Shown here piece by piece: positions 7,021 through 16,015 of a stretch of 64,000 bases of DNA. This DNA is from Olsenella porci (GTDB lineage Bacteria; Actinomycetota; Coriobacteriia; Coriobacteriales; Atopobiaceae), in the NCBI RefSeq assembly GCF_009695875.1, contig NZ_VUNC01000005.1, positions 161,475 through 225,474 of the forward strand. Reading direction: 5' to 3'. A program made the translations under genes and the position numbers. The first letter of the stretch is position 1, and each line of letters opens with the position of its first letter. The notes under the pieces were generated by a model, which worked only from the letters and a program-made list of their open reading frames with translations, did not search any database and had not been told where the DNA came from.

Positions 7021-9546
7021 CTACCGCAGCCCCAGCTCCTCCGCCAGGTAGCGGCCCGTCACCGACTCCGGGCAGGCGCACACCTGCTCGGGCGTGCCCG
7101 TACACACCACGCGCCCACCGTCCTCGCCGCCGCCTGGCCCGAGGTCGATCACGTAGTCGGAGTTGCTAACCATGTCCAGGTCGTGTTCGATCACGATGAC
7201 CGTGGCGCCGTGCTCCACGAGCCCCTGCAGGACCCCAAGGAGCACCTCCACGTCTAGTGGGTGCAGGCCAATGGACGGCTCGTCAAACACGTAGAGCGCG
7301 CCGACCTGATCCCTGCCCACCTGGCTCGCAAGCTTAAGGCGCTGCGCCTCGCCGCCAGAGAGCTCCGGCGTGGCCTCTCCCAGCGTGAGGTAGCCAAGCC
7401 CAATGTCCGAGAGCACCTGAAGGCGCCTGGTGACGCTGCGGAGACCCCGCAAGCGCTCCAGCGCCTGGTCCACGGTCAGCTCCATGAGCTGGGGGAGAGA
7501 CGCGCCGTCCCTCTCGCCCGCGGCCCCTCTGCCTGTGGTGCGGCGCACATCCCACGCGGCGTCGGCATAGCGCGAACCGCGGCAGTCGGGGCAGGTAATT
7601 TGGACGTCCGGGAGAAACTGCACGTCGAGCGAGATGGTCCCCGTCCCATCGCAGGTGGGGCATCTCAGCGAGCCGGTGTTGTACGAGAAGTCCCCGGCAC
7701 GCAGCCCACGCTCCTTGGCGTCGGGCGTCTTGGCGAAGGCTCGCCTTAGGTCGTCCATCACGCCGGAATAGGTCGCCACCGTCGAGCGCACGTTGGCGCC
7801 GATGGGCGTGGAATCGATGAGCTCAACACGCGACACCCCGGCCGGGTCACACGCCGCAACCGTTGGGGGGAGCGTCTCGCCCGCCGCGGCAGCGCGCAAC
7901 GCCGGGACCAGGCACTCCAGCACAAGCGTGGTTTTCCCCGAGCCAGACACCCCCGTGACCGCCACCAAGCGCCCCACGGGGACATCCACGGAGAGGGGTC
8001 GGACTGTATGGACCTGGTTCGTCTCCAGGTGGATCCTCCCGCTCGCAAACACGTCGTCGGGGGTCGCGCGGTCTCGCACCCGGATGCGCCTCTCCCCCGA
8101 TAGGAACGGCGCGATGCGAGAGTTGCGGTCCCTCTCGACCTCCCCGACCGTGCCCTGGGCGATGACCGTGCCGCCGTTGGCACCCGACCCGGGACCGATC
8201 TCGATGATGTGGTCCGCATGGCGCAGCACGCGGACGTCGTGGTCCACCAGCACCACCGAGTTGCCATCTGCCATGAGGTCATCGACCACGCCCAGCAGAC
8301 CCTCGACGTTTGCGGGATGCAGGCCAATAGAGGGCTCGTCCAACACGTACAGGACGCCCGTGGTGCGGTTGCGCACCGCACGCGCAAGCTGCACCCGCTG
8401 GAGCTCGCCGTTTGAGAGGGTCGAGCTCGCGCGATCGAGCGACAGGTATCCCAGACCAAGCTGGCGGAGGCGGGCGATGGGCTCTGCCATCGAGTCCACC
8501 ACCTGGTGGGCGATGGGCGCCACCTCGGCGGGGAGGGTGCCCTCGACTCCTGGTAGCCACTCGGCGAGCTGGTCGAGGGTCATCATGGTCGCCTGCGCCA
8601 GGTTGATGTCACGCACCAGTGGGTCGCGTGCCGCGGCTGAGAGGCGCGTTCCGTGGCAGTCGGGGCAGGGACCCTCGCGCAGGAACCTCGCGATGCGTCG
8701 GTACGCGCTCTCGGTCTTGGCCTTGGCCAGGGCGTTCTCCACCGTCGCGACCGCCGAGTAGTAGGTGAAGTCGAGCTCGGTGGCGGTGTCGTTCCCCTTG
8801 TTGTGGTACAGGATGTGGCGCTTCTCCGCGGGACCGTGGAACACGATCTCGCGCTCCTCTGGCGTCAGCTGGTTGAAGGGGACGTTGGTCCGCACGCCCA
8901 TCTCGCGGCACACGTCCTTCATGAGCGACCACATGAGCGTGCCCCACACCACAACGGCACCCTCGTCGATCGTCTTGGTCTCGTCGGGTACGAGCGCGGA
9001 CTCGTCCACCAGGCGCATGACTCCGGTGCCCCCGCAGGTGGGACAGGCGCCGTCGCTGTTAAAGGCAAGCTCCTCTGCGCCACGGCCATAGAACTCCGCC
9101 CCGCACGTGGGGCAGACGATAGGCTTCTCCAGCGCCACGTTCATGGTGGGCGGGCAGCGGTGCCCGTTGGGGCAGGTGTAGGAGCCCACACGGGAGAAGA
9201 GCAGGCGGAGTCCGTTGAGCAGCTCGGTGGACGTGCCGAAGGTCGAGCGCACCCCCGGCACGGCAGGGCGCTGCCTAAGGGCGAGCGCCGCCGGCACGTA
9301 CTCGACCAGGTCGACATCTGCCCGGGAGCTCTGCGAGATGCGCCGCCGCGTGTACGTTGAGAGCGCCTCCAGGTAGCGGCGGCTACCCTCCGCGTACAGC
9401 GTCCCCAGCGCCAGGCTCGACTTGCCCGAGCCCGACACGCCAGCGATTCCCACGAGCTTGCCCAGGGGCACGTCCACGTCGATGTTCTTAAGGTTGTGGA
9501 CGCGCGCACCTCTCACGCGTATGCAAGTCGGTCCGTTCTGAGCCAT
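7021..9546 (-). CDS. UvrA2-type excinuclease ABC subunit A paralogue
   Basis: An 842-residue double ABC ATPase of the UvrA family. Two Walker A motifs are visible, GVSGSGKSS (36-44) and GVSGSGKTT in the second half. There are two signature motifs ([11 protein letters not shown] and [11 protein letters not shown]), two [20 protein letters not shown]alker B boxes, and zinc-binding CPTCG, CPDCHG, CPTCDG and CPDCRG modules. It is about 100 residues shorter than canonical UvrA (about 940-960), consistent with the UvrA2 class, which lacks the UvrB-binding domain and is linked to DNA damage or drug tolerance. ATG 9546 is chosen because a GGGGGGAGGG ribosome binding site precedes it; an upstream ATG at 9582 lacks one. 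Its substrate is not known. No uvrB or uvrC lies nearby. Confidence 0.88.
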   Translation of the reverse strand: MAQNGPTCIRVRGARVHNLKNIDVDVPLGKLVGIAGVSGSGKSSLALGTLYAEGSRRYLEALSTYTRRRISQSSRADVDLVEYVPAALALRQRPAVPGVRSTFGTSTELLNGLRLLFSRVGSYTCPNGHRCPPTMNVALEKPIVCPTCGAEFYGRGAEELAFNSDGACPTCGGTGVMRLVDESALVPDETKTIDEGAVVVWGTLMWSLMKDVCREMGVRTNVPFNQLTPEEREIVFHGPAEKRHILYHNKGNDTATELDFTYYSAVATVENALAKAKTESAYRRIARFLREGPCPDCHGTRLSAAARDPLVRDINLAQATMMTLDQLAEWLPGVEGTLPAEVAPIAHQVVDSMAEPIARLRQLGLGYLSLDRASSTLSNGELQRVQLARAVRNRTTGVLYVLDEPSIGLHPANVEGLLGVVDDLMADGNSVVLVDHDVRVLRHADHIIEIGPGSGANGGTVIAQGTVGEVERDRNSRIAPFLSGERRIRVRDRATPDDVFASGRIHLETNQVHTVRPLSVDVPVGRLVAVTGVSGSGKTTLVLECLVPALRAAAAGETLPPTVAACDPAGVSRVELIDSTPIGANVRSTVATYSGVMDDLRRAFAKTPDAKERGLRAGDFSYNTGSLRCPTCDGTGTISLDVQFLPDVQITCPDCRGSRYADAAWDVRRTTGRGAAGERDGASLPQLMELTVDQALERLRGLRSVTRRLQVLSDIGLGYLTLGEATPELSGGEAQRLKLASQVGRDQVGALYVFDEPSIGLHPLDVEVLLGVLQGLVEHGATVIVIEHDLDMVSNSDYVIDLGPGGGEDGGRVVCTGTPEQVCACPESVTGRYLAEELGLR

Positions 9547-9599
9547 GGGCCCTCCCCCCCTCGCACCGCAGGCCGTAGACACAAGGGGGAGGAGGGCAA

Positions 9600-10712
9600 T
9601 CAGCCCTCGAACGGAAAGCGGTACGGGAGCCCCAGCTCGTCTCGCACCTCGACAAGCTCGCGCTGCACTGCCTCACCAACCGGCACGCCCCTGTCCCTGC
9701 GGTCGAGCCAAGCGAGATATTCCTTCTCCCCAGCAGTATAGATGCGATCGTATCCGGGGGCCCTCTTGGAGGCGCGTAGCTCGCGGCAGATGTCGCCGGC
9801 GACCTTCTTGAACGTCTCGCGCCCGCAGAAGGCATCGGGGTCCACGACAAAGAAGAAGTGGCCCAAGTGGTACATCTGCGGTGAGCCGTCAGGCGAGACG
9901 CCCGTAAGCGCCTTCATGAACTGGCCTCCGGCGAGGGCGGCGGAGAGTATCTCGACCGTTGCCGCATAGCCATATCCCTTGTAGCCGCACATCTTGTCGT
10001 CCGGGCCGCCGCCAAGCGGTGCCAGTGCCGCCGTGCCCTCAACGAGCATCCGCAGGATCTCCTTGGAGTCTGTGACGGAGGAGCCGTCCTGCGTCACGAC
10101 CATGCCTGGAGGGGTGGGCTTACCCTCGCGCGCGTAGTACTCGATCTTGCCGCGCTGCACGATCGAGGTGGCACAGTCGATGCAGAACGGAAACTCCTCG
10201 TCGGTGGGAAGCGCGAAGGTGAGGGGGTTGGTGCCCATCATGTTCTCGACGCCAAAGGTCGGTGCGATCGACGGGCGAGCGTTGGTTCCCACCAGGCCGA
10301 TCATGCCCTCCCTGCTCGCCATCGTCGCCCAGTAGCCCGCGATGCCAAAGTGGGTGGAGTTGCGGATGGCGCCACCAGCCATACCGTTGGCACGCGCCTT
10401 CTCTATCAGCATCTTCATGACGCGGTACGAGGCGACCATGCCCATGCCGTCGTGGGCGTCCGCCACCACGGTGGTGGGCGTCTCCCTCACGATCTCGAGG
10501 TCGGTCTTGGGCAGGAGGGTGCCGCGCTTGATGCGGTCGATGTAGATGGGCTTGAAGCGGTTGCACCCGTGACTCTCGATGCCGCGACGGTCGCTCTCGA
10601 GAAGAACGTCCGCGCATATCTTCGCGTCGTCCTCTGGCACGCCGTATCCCTTGAAGGCGTCGACGAGGAACGAGTTCATGAGGTCCCAGGGCACGTATGG
10701 TCTTGTTTCCAT
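9600..10712 (-). CDS. Ldh-family (malate/L-lactate/ureidoglycolate type) NAD(P)-dependent oxidoreductase
   Basis: A 370-residue protein of the malate/L-lactate dehydrogenase family, which is unrelated to classical LDH. Family landmarks include ESDRRGIESHGCNRF near the N-terminus (the conserved SHG catalytic region), NSTHFGIAGYWATMAS, and NMMGTNPLTFALPT. The GYKGYGYAATVEILSAAL segment also fits. Members reduce 2-oxo acids or oxidise 2-hydroxy acids with NAD(P)H; the substrate cannot be read from sequence. ATG 10712 follows GGGGGGAG by seven bases, so the longer frame starting at 10850 is not used. It stands between the UvrA-like gene and a butyrate kinase relic, perhaps a remnant of an organic acid pathway. 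Confidence 0.85.
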   Translation of the reverse strand: METRPYVPWDLMNSFLVDAFKGYGVPEDDAKICADVLLESDRRGIESHGCNRFKPIYIDRIKRGTLLPKTDLEIVRETPTTVVADAHDGMGMVASYRVMKMLIEKARANGMAGGAIRNSTHFGIAGYWATMASREGMIGLVGTNARPSIAPTFGVENMMGTNPLTFALPTDEEFPFCIDCATSIVQRGKIEYYAREGKPTPPGMVVTQDGSSVTDSKEILRMLVEGTAALAPLGGGPDDKMCGYKGYGYAATVEILSAALAGGQFMKALTGVSPDGSPQMYHLGHFFFVVDPDAFCGRETFKKVAGDICRELRASKRAPGYDRIYTAGEKEYLAWLDRRDRGVPVGEAVQRELVEVRDELGLPYRFPFEG

Positions 10713-10837
10713 GTGGCACTCCCCCCTTGGTTGGACGGCTCCCACGATTATCGCCACGACCAAGGCGAAGTGCGGATACGCCGTGCGGGAGCGGGGCAAA
10801 TGCGTAGGCAAGCGATTGGGGCGCGCTTCTCGGCGCT

Positions 10838-10874
10838 CGGCCCACCACACTGCATCAGGCAGCGCGGTGGGCCG
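10838..10874. terminator. Hairpin between the butyrate kinase relic and the Ldh-family gene
   Basis: CGGCCCACC (10838-10846) pairs with GGTGGGCCG (10866-10874). It lies just past the relic on the minus strand, so it may be the old terminator. No U-tract is seen. Confidence 0.45.
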
Positions 10875-10910
10875 ATTAAGCCGAAACTTTATGGGCAGAC
10901 AAGGCAGGGG

Positions 10911-11402
10911 TTACTTGTCAAAGCCCTGGAACACGGGAATGCCTGTATACTCCCTCGCGTCTTCCTCCCCGTTCAGCACGCGACGGGCACCAGCAGCCAT
11001 GGCCTCGAGCTCAAACTCGCCAGGATACGCCGTGACCGGGGCGATCCAGCCGCACCTCTCGCGAACCGCTTCGACGAGGGCGTCGCTGTGCACCATCCCG
11101 CCACCGAGGAGAATCCCGTCGACGTCTCCGCCGAGCACGGCGGCCATGGCTCCGACCCACTTGCAGATCTGGTAGACCAGGGTATCCCAGACGCGGGCCG
11201 CCTCAGCGTCGCCCTTCTCGGCCCTTGCCTGGACCTCGCGGGCATCGTTGGTCCCAAGCAGGTTCACGAAGCCGCCGTTCTTGAGGCAGAGCTTGTGGAC
11301 CTGGCCCGCATCCATTCCGCTCTTGATGAGCCCCAAGACCTCGACAACCGGAAGGCTACCGCAACGCGTCGGCGTCATGGGCCCCTCGCCGCCGACGATG
11401 TC
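10911..11402 (-). pseudogene. buk: C-terminal relic of butyrate kinase (buk)
   Basis: The frame encodes about 155-163 residues matching the last 45 percent of butyrate kinase (normally about 355). Landmarks are GGEGPMTPTRCGSLPV, NLLGTNDAREVQAR, the AMAAVLGGDVDGILLGGGM phosphate-binding segment and APVTAYPGEFELEAMAAGA. Similarity begins at about 11402, directly after an in-frame TAG (11403-11405), and no N-terminal ATPase half (for example NPGSTSTK) is found upstream in any frame. It is therefore a truncated, almost certainly inactive gene. An internal ATG at 11378 could still produce a short peptide. No phosphotransbutyrylase gene is adjacent. It suggests past loss of kinase-based butyrate formation or use. 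Confidence 0.8.
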
Positions 11403-11612
11403 CTATCTGGGGTAATGGATGCGCAGGCAAGAAGCCACGGACCTTATCGGCTACAAGTCTCCGTCTCCTACGAAACGTCCTGCGTCCTCACGTTTGCCGT
11501 GCTGGAGACGTCAGGCTAACCTCGCTGCCACGTCAGCACTGATGCGTGGGGGCATCAGCCAATACCACTCGCCTGAACCACGAAGGACAGCGAGCCTCTC
11601 CCCCTGCCCTAC
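11403..11612. other. Intergenic remnant with no recognisable gene
   Basis: This is the sequence where the missing N-terminal half of butyrate kinase would be expected. I see no homology to it and no other gene. Confidence 0.4.
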
Positions 11613-11653
11613 CAATTGCCAGCTCCATCTCCTTCGCATGGGGCTGGCAATTG
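11613..11653. repeat. Long near-perfect hairpin CAATTGCCAGC...GCTGGCAATTG
   Basis: CAATTGCCAGC (11613-11623) is perfectly repeated inverted at 11643-11653. Inner bases extend the stem to about 16 pairs with one G-U. No U-tract follows on either strand. It could be a bidirectional terminator or a scar of a mobile element. Confidence 0.6.
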
Positions 11654-11695
11654 TGTGCAGATGAAGGTCGATTCAGCCATCTCCAGCAACATATC

Positions 11696-11726
11696 TTGAC
11701 CTGAAGTCAGGTTTAGGTTCTACCTT
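11696..11726 (+). promoter_or_regulatory. MerR-type promoter with 19-bp spacer
   Basis: TTGACC (-35, 11696-11701) and TACCTT (-10, 11721-11726) are separated by 19 bases. The spacer carries an imperfect dyad, ACCTGAA ... TTTAGGT. The elongated spacer with internal dyad is diagnostic of promoters untwisted by MerR-family activators. No merR gene is present in this window. The controlled gene starts 45 bases downstream. Confidence 0.7.
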
Positions 11727-11771
11727 CGTCATGTCAAAGCGAGAGGCACAAGCGAAAGCGGAGGAATCACC

Positions 11772-12755
11772 ATGATGAAGGCAGAGAAGCTCGACCTTAC
11801 ACAGGAGTGGGACAAGACGTTTCCGCGTGACGAGCGCGTAGACCACGAGAAGGTGACGTTCGTCACACGGTACGGCATCACCCTTGCCGCAGACCTGTAC
11901 AAGCCGAAGGGTGCGGAGGGCAAGCTATCCGCCATCGCGGTGTGCGGTCCGTTTGGAGCCGTGAAGGAGCAGGCCAGCGGCCTGTACGCCCAGGAGATGG
12001 CGACGCGCGGCTTACTCGCTATCGCCTTTGATCCCTCATTCACAGGCGAGAGCGGCGGCCAACCCAGGCGCGTGGCTTCCCCGGACATCAACACCGAGGA
12101 CTTCTGCGCCGCGGTCGACTACCTGAGCTGCCGAGAAGACGTAGACCCGGATCGCATTGGCATCATCGGCATCTGCGGCTTTGGTGGCATGGCGATTAAC
12201 GCTGCCGCTCTGGACCCACGCATCAAGGCGACCGCAGCCATGACCATGTACGACATGTCGCGCGTTACCCGCGAGGGCTACTTTGGCTCCACCGACAGCA
12301 AGGAGGCCCGCGACGAGCAGCGCCGCGCCTGGGCAGCCCAGCGCACCGCCGACTACAAGGCAGGCGAGTACACACGCGCGGGCGGCGTGGTGGACCCACT
12401 GCCCAATGACGCCCCGCAGTTCGTGCGCGACTACCACGACTACTACAAGACGCCTCGCGGCTACCACGAGCGTTCGGGCAACTCCACCGACGGATGGAAC
12501 GCCACAGGCACCATCTCGTTCATGAACCAGCCGCTGCTGGACATGGCTTGCGAGATTGACACGCCCGTCCTTCTCGTCCACGGCGAGAAGGCCCACTCTC
12601 GCTACTTCAGCGAGGGGGCCTACGAGCGCCTTAGGGGCGACAACAAGGAGCTCGTGATCATTCCGGGTGCCAGCCACGTGGACCTCTACGACAACCGCGA
12701 CACCATCCCGTTTGACAGGCTCGAGGCGTTCTTTGGCAAGAGCCTCATCAGGTAG
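11772..12755 (+). CDS. Alpha/beta hydrolase (dienelactone hydrolase-like/YcjY-like)
   Basis: A 327-residue cytoplasmic hydrolase. The fold signatures are ADLYKPKG near residue 37, VCGPFGAVKEQ after it, the nucleophile region IGIIGICGFGGMAINAA (a GxCxG elbow, with Cys or a nearby residue as nucleophile), the acid region PVLLVHGEKAHSR and the His of GASHVDLYD. A cysteine at the elbow is seen in dienelactone hydrolases. The substrate is unknown. ATG 11772 follows GGAGG by seven bases. It is a single gene under a MerR-type promoter and is followed by a large hairpin, so it may respond to a stress or xenobiotic signal; that role is inferred. Confidence 0.82.
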   Translation: MMKAEKLDLTQEWDKTFPRDERVDHEKVTFVTRYGITLAADLYKPKGAEGKLSAIAVCGPFGAVKEQASGLYAQEMATRGLLAIAFDPSFTGESGGQPRRVASPDINTEDFCAAVDYLSCREDVDPDRIGIIGICGFGGMAINAAALDPRIKATAAMTMYDMSRVTREGYFGSTDSKEARDEQRRAWAAQRTADYKAGEYTRAGGVVDPLPNDAPQFVRDYHDYYKTPRGYHERSGNSTDGWNATGTISFMNQPLLDMACEIDTPVLLVHGEKAHSRYFSEGAYERLRGDNKELVIIPGASHVDLYDNRDTIPFDRLEAFFGKSLIR

Positions 12756-12808
12756 AAACTCGCAAGCAAGATGGATCCGAACGCGAGAGCTGATGCATCG
12801 GAGCCATA

Positions 12809-12875
12809 CCGCGGAATCGTCCGACCACGCCCACCGCGACGGTGATCTCAGGGGGCGTGGGCGCCGATTCCGCGG
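12809..12875 (+). terminator. Large hairpin after the alpha/beta hydrolase gene
   Basis: CCGCGGAATCG (12809-12819) pairs perfectly with CGATTCCGCGG (12865-12875), with an inner CACGCCC/GGGCGTG stem. There is no U-tract. It probably ends both convergent transcripts. Confidence 0.55.
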
Positions 12876-12912
12876 GTTACGGTAGGGGGCAACTCACCTG
12901 GCGTTGAGATGC

Positions 12913-13881
12913 CTATGCCAGGCTCCCTCGCCGTCGATATGACGCCTCGTCAGCCAGTCGTCCCCGTTCAAAGACAGCGGCTGCCGCCGTGACGTATTGC
13001 TCGACCTTTCTAACCTTCCTGATCGTGCGCCAGACCGAGACCGGGTCCTCGAATGCGTACTGCACATAGGACCACCACTCCTTCATGCGCAAGACGGCAT
13101 TGCCGCCCATCTCGTCCTCGTAGCCCTCAAACAGGAGGTCGTGGAACCCCTCGAGCTCGTCGATGGTGACGGCGTGCCCACCCCTCGCCATTCGCCCCAG
13201 GGCGGGGTTGGCGAGGATGCCCCTCCCGAGCATCACTCGACTCGCGTCCGGAAACGCCCGCTCAAGCGCGTTGATGTCGTCAAGGGAGAACATGTCGCCG
13301 TTGTAGGTCACGGGGAAGGGAGCCCGGGCGAGCGTCTCGCCAAACGCCTGCCAGCGCGGCGTCCCGCCATAGCCATCCTCCAGCAGGCGAGGATGAACGA
13401 TGAGCTCGGCAAGCGGGTAACGGCAGTAGATGTCGAGAATCCGCTCGTACTCATCGACGCTCGCAATGCCAAGGCGGGTCTTCACGGACACCGGGATGGG
13501 CGATTCCTCCGTCACTTTGCCCAAAAACGCGTCGAGCCCATCCGGATCGCCGAGAAACCCTGCGCCCTTGCCCCGCGAAGTCACGGTACGCGAGGGGCAC
13601 CCCAGGTTGAGGTTCACCTCACCAAAGCCCATCTTGGCCAGAAGCCTCGCCGCCCAAACGAACTCGTCCGCATCTCTGGTCAACAACTGGGGCACCAGCC
13701 TGGGGTCGGGATTCTCGCCCGGGCAGAGCTCCCTCAAGTCGCGCTTGCCAAAGCCGCTTCCCACCCGCGGGGGCCTGATGAAGGGAGAGTAGTAGCGATC
13801 GAGCGCCCCAAAGCATTCTGCATGGGCAGCACGAAACACGTGCCCCGTTATCCCCTCCATTGGTGCAAGCGACAGAATCAT
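12913..13881 (-). CDS. dus: tRNA-dihydrouridine synthase family protein
   Basis: A 322-residue FMN enzyme that reduces uridines in the tRNA D-loop. Visible landmarks are the start LSLAPMEGITGHVFR (flavin binding), NLNLGCPSRTVTSRGKGAGFL with the catalytic Cys in GCPS, PVSVKTRLG with the FMN-contacting Lys, ELIVHPR, and VTYNGDMFS...VMLGRGILANP at the phosphate site. Its length is typical for the shorter Dus subgroup. ATG 13881 follows GGTGGGAGGGG; the upstream 32 codons lack Dus similarity. It is a single gene, convergent with the hydrolase. Which uridine it modifies cannot be told. Confidence 0.9.
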   Translation of the reverse strand: MILSLAPMEGITGHVFRAAHAECFGALDRYYSPFIRPPRVGSGFGKRDLRELCPGENPDPRLVPQLLTRDADEFVWAARLLAKMGFGEVNLNLGCPSRTVTSRGKGAGFLGDPDGLDAFLGKVTEESPIPVSVKTRLGIASVDEYERILDIYCRYPLAELIVHPRLLEDGYGGTPRWQAFGETLARAPFPVTYNGDMFSLDDINALERAFPDASRVMLGRGILANPALGRMARGGHAVTIDELEGFHDLLFEGYEDEMGGNAVLRMKEWWSYVQYAFEDPVSVWRTIRKVRKVEQYVTAAAAVFERGRLADEASYRRRGSLA

Positions 13882-14114
13882 TGGCCCCTCCCACCTAAAG
13901 GCTCCCACCGCTTTCAAGCATACGAGTGCACACCAGGAAATCGAGCGGACATCTCCCTCCCACCCTCCAGCACGCAACGAGAGTTCCAGGGGCTCGACCC
14001 ACGCACATCCTCGGGCTGCCTCCCCTGCACGACGCTTCAGGACGCACCTTTGAAACGGGGTCGCTACAATGGCAGCGTATTCCCTGGCATCCCGGTTGCC
14101 CAGTAGGAGAGATC

Positions 14115-14621
14115 GTGACCAAGCTGTACATCGACGCCGACGCCTGCCCCGTCACGCGTGAGGCACTGGCAGCCGCAAGGGTTCAAGGCGTCCCCTGCAT
14201 CATCGCCGGAAACTCCACCCAAAACCTGGAGCGATACATCCACGCTTCGGACCCACGCGAGCCACAAGACCCCTCTCGCCCCGACCGCGGCTTCTGGGTG
14301 GACACGATCCAGGTGGGCGTTGGTGCCGACTCGGCGGACTTCGCGATCGCCTCCGCCGTCACCCCCGCTGACGTGGTGGTGACGCAGGACATTGGACTCG
14401 CCGACATCGTCCTCGGACGAGGCGCGCGTGCAATCGGGGTGCGCGGCCACGTGTACAACCCTCTCACCATCGACTCGATGATGTTCATCCGCCACGAGGA
14501 GAAGAAGGTGCGCAGGGCGGGAGGCAGGACCAAAGGCCCGGCCGCATTCACGGACGAGGACAGGGAGCGCTTCTCTCACAACCTCGCCCGATTGTTGCGG
14601 GAGGCACACCAGGCAGGATGA
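14115..14621 (+). CDS. YaiI/YqxD family protein (UPF0178)
   Basis: A 168-residue protein of the DUF188 family, built on a PIN-like nuclease fold. Landmarks are the opening LYIDADACPVTREA, the GADSADFAIASAV segment, and VVVTQDIGLADIVLGRGARAIG, with conserved acidic residues typical of metal-dependent PIN-like folds. The start is the GTG at 14115, six bases or so after AGGAGA; the longer frame from 13926 has no such signal. Function in the cell is not established. It is a single gene reading away from dus. Confidence 0.88.
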   Translation: MTKLYIDADACPVTREALAAARVQGVPCIIAGNSTQNLERYIHASDPREPQDPSRPDRGFWVDTIQVGVGADSADFAIASAVTPADVVVTQDIGLADIVLGRGARAIGVRGHVYNPLTIDSMMFIRHEEKKVRRAGGRTKGPAAFTDEDRERFSHNLARLLREAHQAG

Positions 14622-14855
14622 CCGCGCAGACGCTAGCAGCGCTAGAATGCGCCTCCGTCATCGTCGGGCCCACCGCCCGTCAGGGTGGAAACGGGCCTTC
14701 ATCAGAAACGCCCACCTGGAGAATGCCTCTCAGTTGCCACGCGCACTATTCCCCCGCCAGAGGGGCTTCTCTATGGCATCGGCCACACCGAAAGCTGAGG
14801 CATTTGCCACATTGGGAGCTAGGCCCTTCGCCGCGTTCCCCTCACGCGCAAGGCG
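14622..14855. other. Convergent intergenic stretch, nothing recognised
   Basis: About 230 bases between the convergent YaiI-type and hydrolase genes. No coding motif, RNA or clear terminator is visible. Confidence 0.4.
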
Positions 14856-15887
14856 CTAGGCCGCCTGATCGGTAAGGAAGGCCAGCATCCGTTCGAATGC
14901 ATCCCGTGCGACCTTGTCCGTGCGCTCGGAGGCCACAAAGCAATGCGGCATCTTTAGGCCACGCTCAGCAAGCGGGTCAATAAGCTCGTGGACGACCCCA
15001 CTCCTTGTGAGCGCAGCATCCATGGCCCGCATGTCGTTGTGATACTCGCTCCCGAGAAGGACCGCAGGCGGATAGGCGGGAGTGACCCATTGAGTGGCAT
15101 CATAAACATGCACCTGTTCCTTACTGAGAAAGATCGTCCCGCTCACGTAGTTGCCTATGAGAACCTTGGTTGCAAGGGAAAACTTGTCATATACCAGGGG
15201 TGCGTCATCAATCACGAGGGCACGCACCTGGCTGGGCTCCAACTGGGGCTCGATGCCAAGTGCGGAGGCGTATTGCGGGTTAGTGATGACCGCACCCAAC
15301 TGACTGGCCATGATGGCGCCGGCAGACGAGCCCATGATGACGACATCGTCCATGTCGAGGCCATACTCGTCCGCATGCGAATCGCACCAGGCAAGCGCCT
15401 GGTTTGCCTGGATGACAGGTACCGGAAAGTGACAGTCGGGCACAAGGCCGTAGTCCACGTTCACGACGTTGTACCCTGCGGCGCAGATGTCGTCCAACAG
15501 CGAAGTGACGTCACTCGACGCCAGCGGGTCGCCCACACTCTTACTGCCCGCAAAGAACCCTCCGCCGTGGAAGTAGACAAGCGTGGGCCTGCGCACGGAG
15601 GTGTCTGAATCCGGATAGGTGATGTCCAGGAAGCTGTTGGGATACTCGTCAGCGTAGGCGATCTCGGTGATGATTCGTTGCCCGTTGTCGCGCACGGCGT
15701 CCACGGGCTCTCCCTCGGGCTCGAAGGTGTTGGTCGTCTTGACCGTGCCGGCCGAGAGCTCCTGGATGGCACCGACTATGATCTGCGTATGGGTCGCCAG
15801 CACCAGGGCGAGCACGACAAGAGCGACGCATATTCCGCCAACCACCTTAGCGAGCAGCCGCAGACGCCCCCGTGTCTTCTCTTTCAT
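14856..15887 (-). CDS. Membrane-anchored alpha/beta hydrolase of the HSL/BD-FAE type
   Basis: A 343-residue esterase. Residues 12-33 form one transmembrane anchor after a positively charged start, placing the catalytic part outside the membrane. The oxyanion motif HGGG is at 107-110 and the nucleophile elbow GSSAG has Ser188; an Asp in the LIDP segment and the His of KMPHCF complete a plausible triad. ATG 15887 follows AGGAGGAT by about six bases. It is divergent from the TetR gene, with GATAC repeats between them, so it is probably the target of that regulator. The substrate (an ester of a carboxylate) is unknown. Confidence 0.85.
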   Translation of the reverse strand: MKEKTRGRLRLLAKVVGGICVALVVLALVLATHTQIIVGAIQELSAGTVKTTNTFEPEGEPVDAVRDNGQRIITEIAYADEYPNSFLDITYPDSDTSVRRPTLVYFHGGGFFAGSKSVGDPLASSDVTSLLDDICAAGYNVVNVDYGLVPDCHFPVPVIQANQALAWCDSHADEYGLDMDDVVIMGSSAGAIMASQLGAVITNPQYASALGIEPQLEPSQVRALVIDDAPLVYDKFSLATKVLIGNYVSGTIFLSKEQVHVYDATQWVTPAYPPAVLLGSEYHNDMRAMDAALTRSGVVHELIDPLAERGLKMPHCFVASERTDKVARDAFERMLAFLTDQAA

Positions 15888-15926
15888 CGCGATCCTCCTG
15901 AAGAACGCCCTCGATTCCTCGCCATT

Positions 15927-16003
15927 GATACAATCGTATCGTCCGTTTGGCAATCCGTTCGACGTCGGAAGCGCGACCGATACGCATCGGCGACTTTCGT
16001 ATC
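15927..16003. promoter_or_regulatory. Paired GATAC/GTATC dyads, candidate TetR operators
   Basis: GATACAATCGTATC (15927-15940) is an inverted repeat. A second GATAC (15979-15983) faces GTATC (15999-16003). Both lie in the 128-base gap between two divergent genes, which is typical for a TetR-type autoregulated pair. Confidence 0.5.
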
Positions 16004-16015
16004 AGGAGGTCTGCC

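Noticed and set aside
7021..9546. Canonical UvrA of nucleotide excision repair
   Set aside because: It is about 100 residues short and lacks the UvrB-binding region, so UvrA2 fits better.
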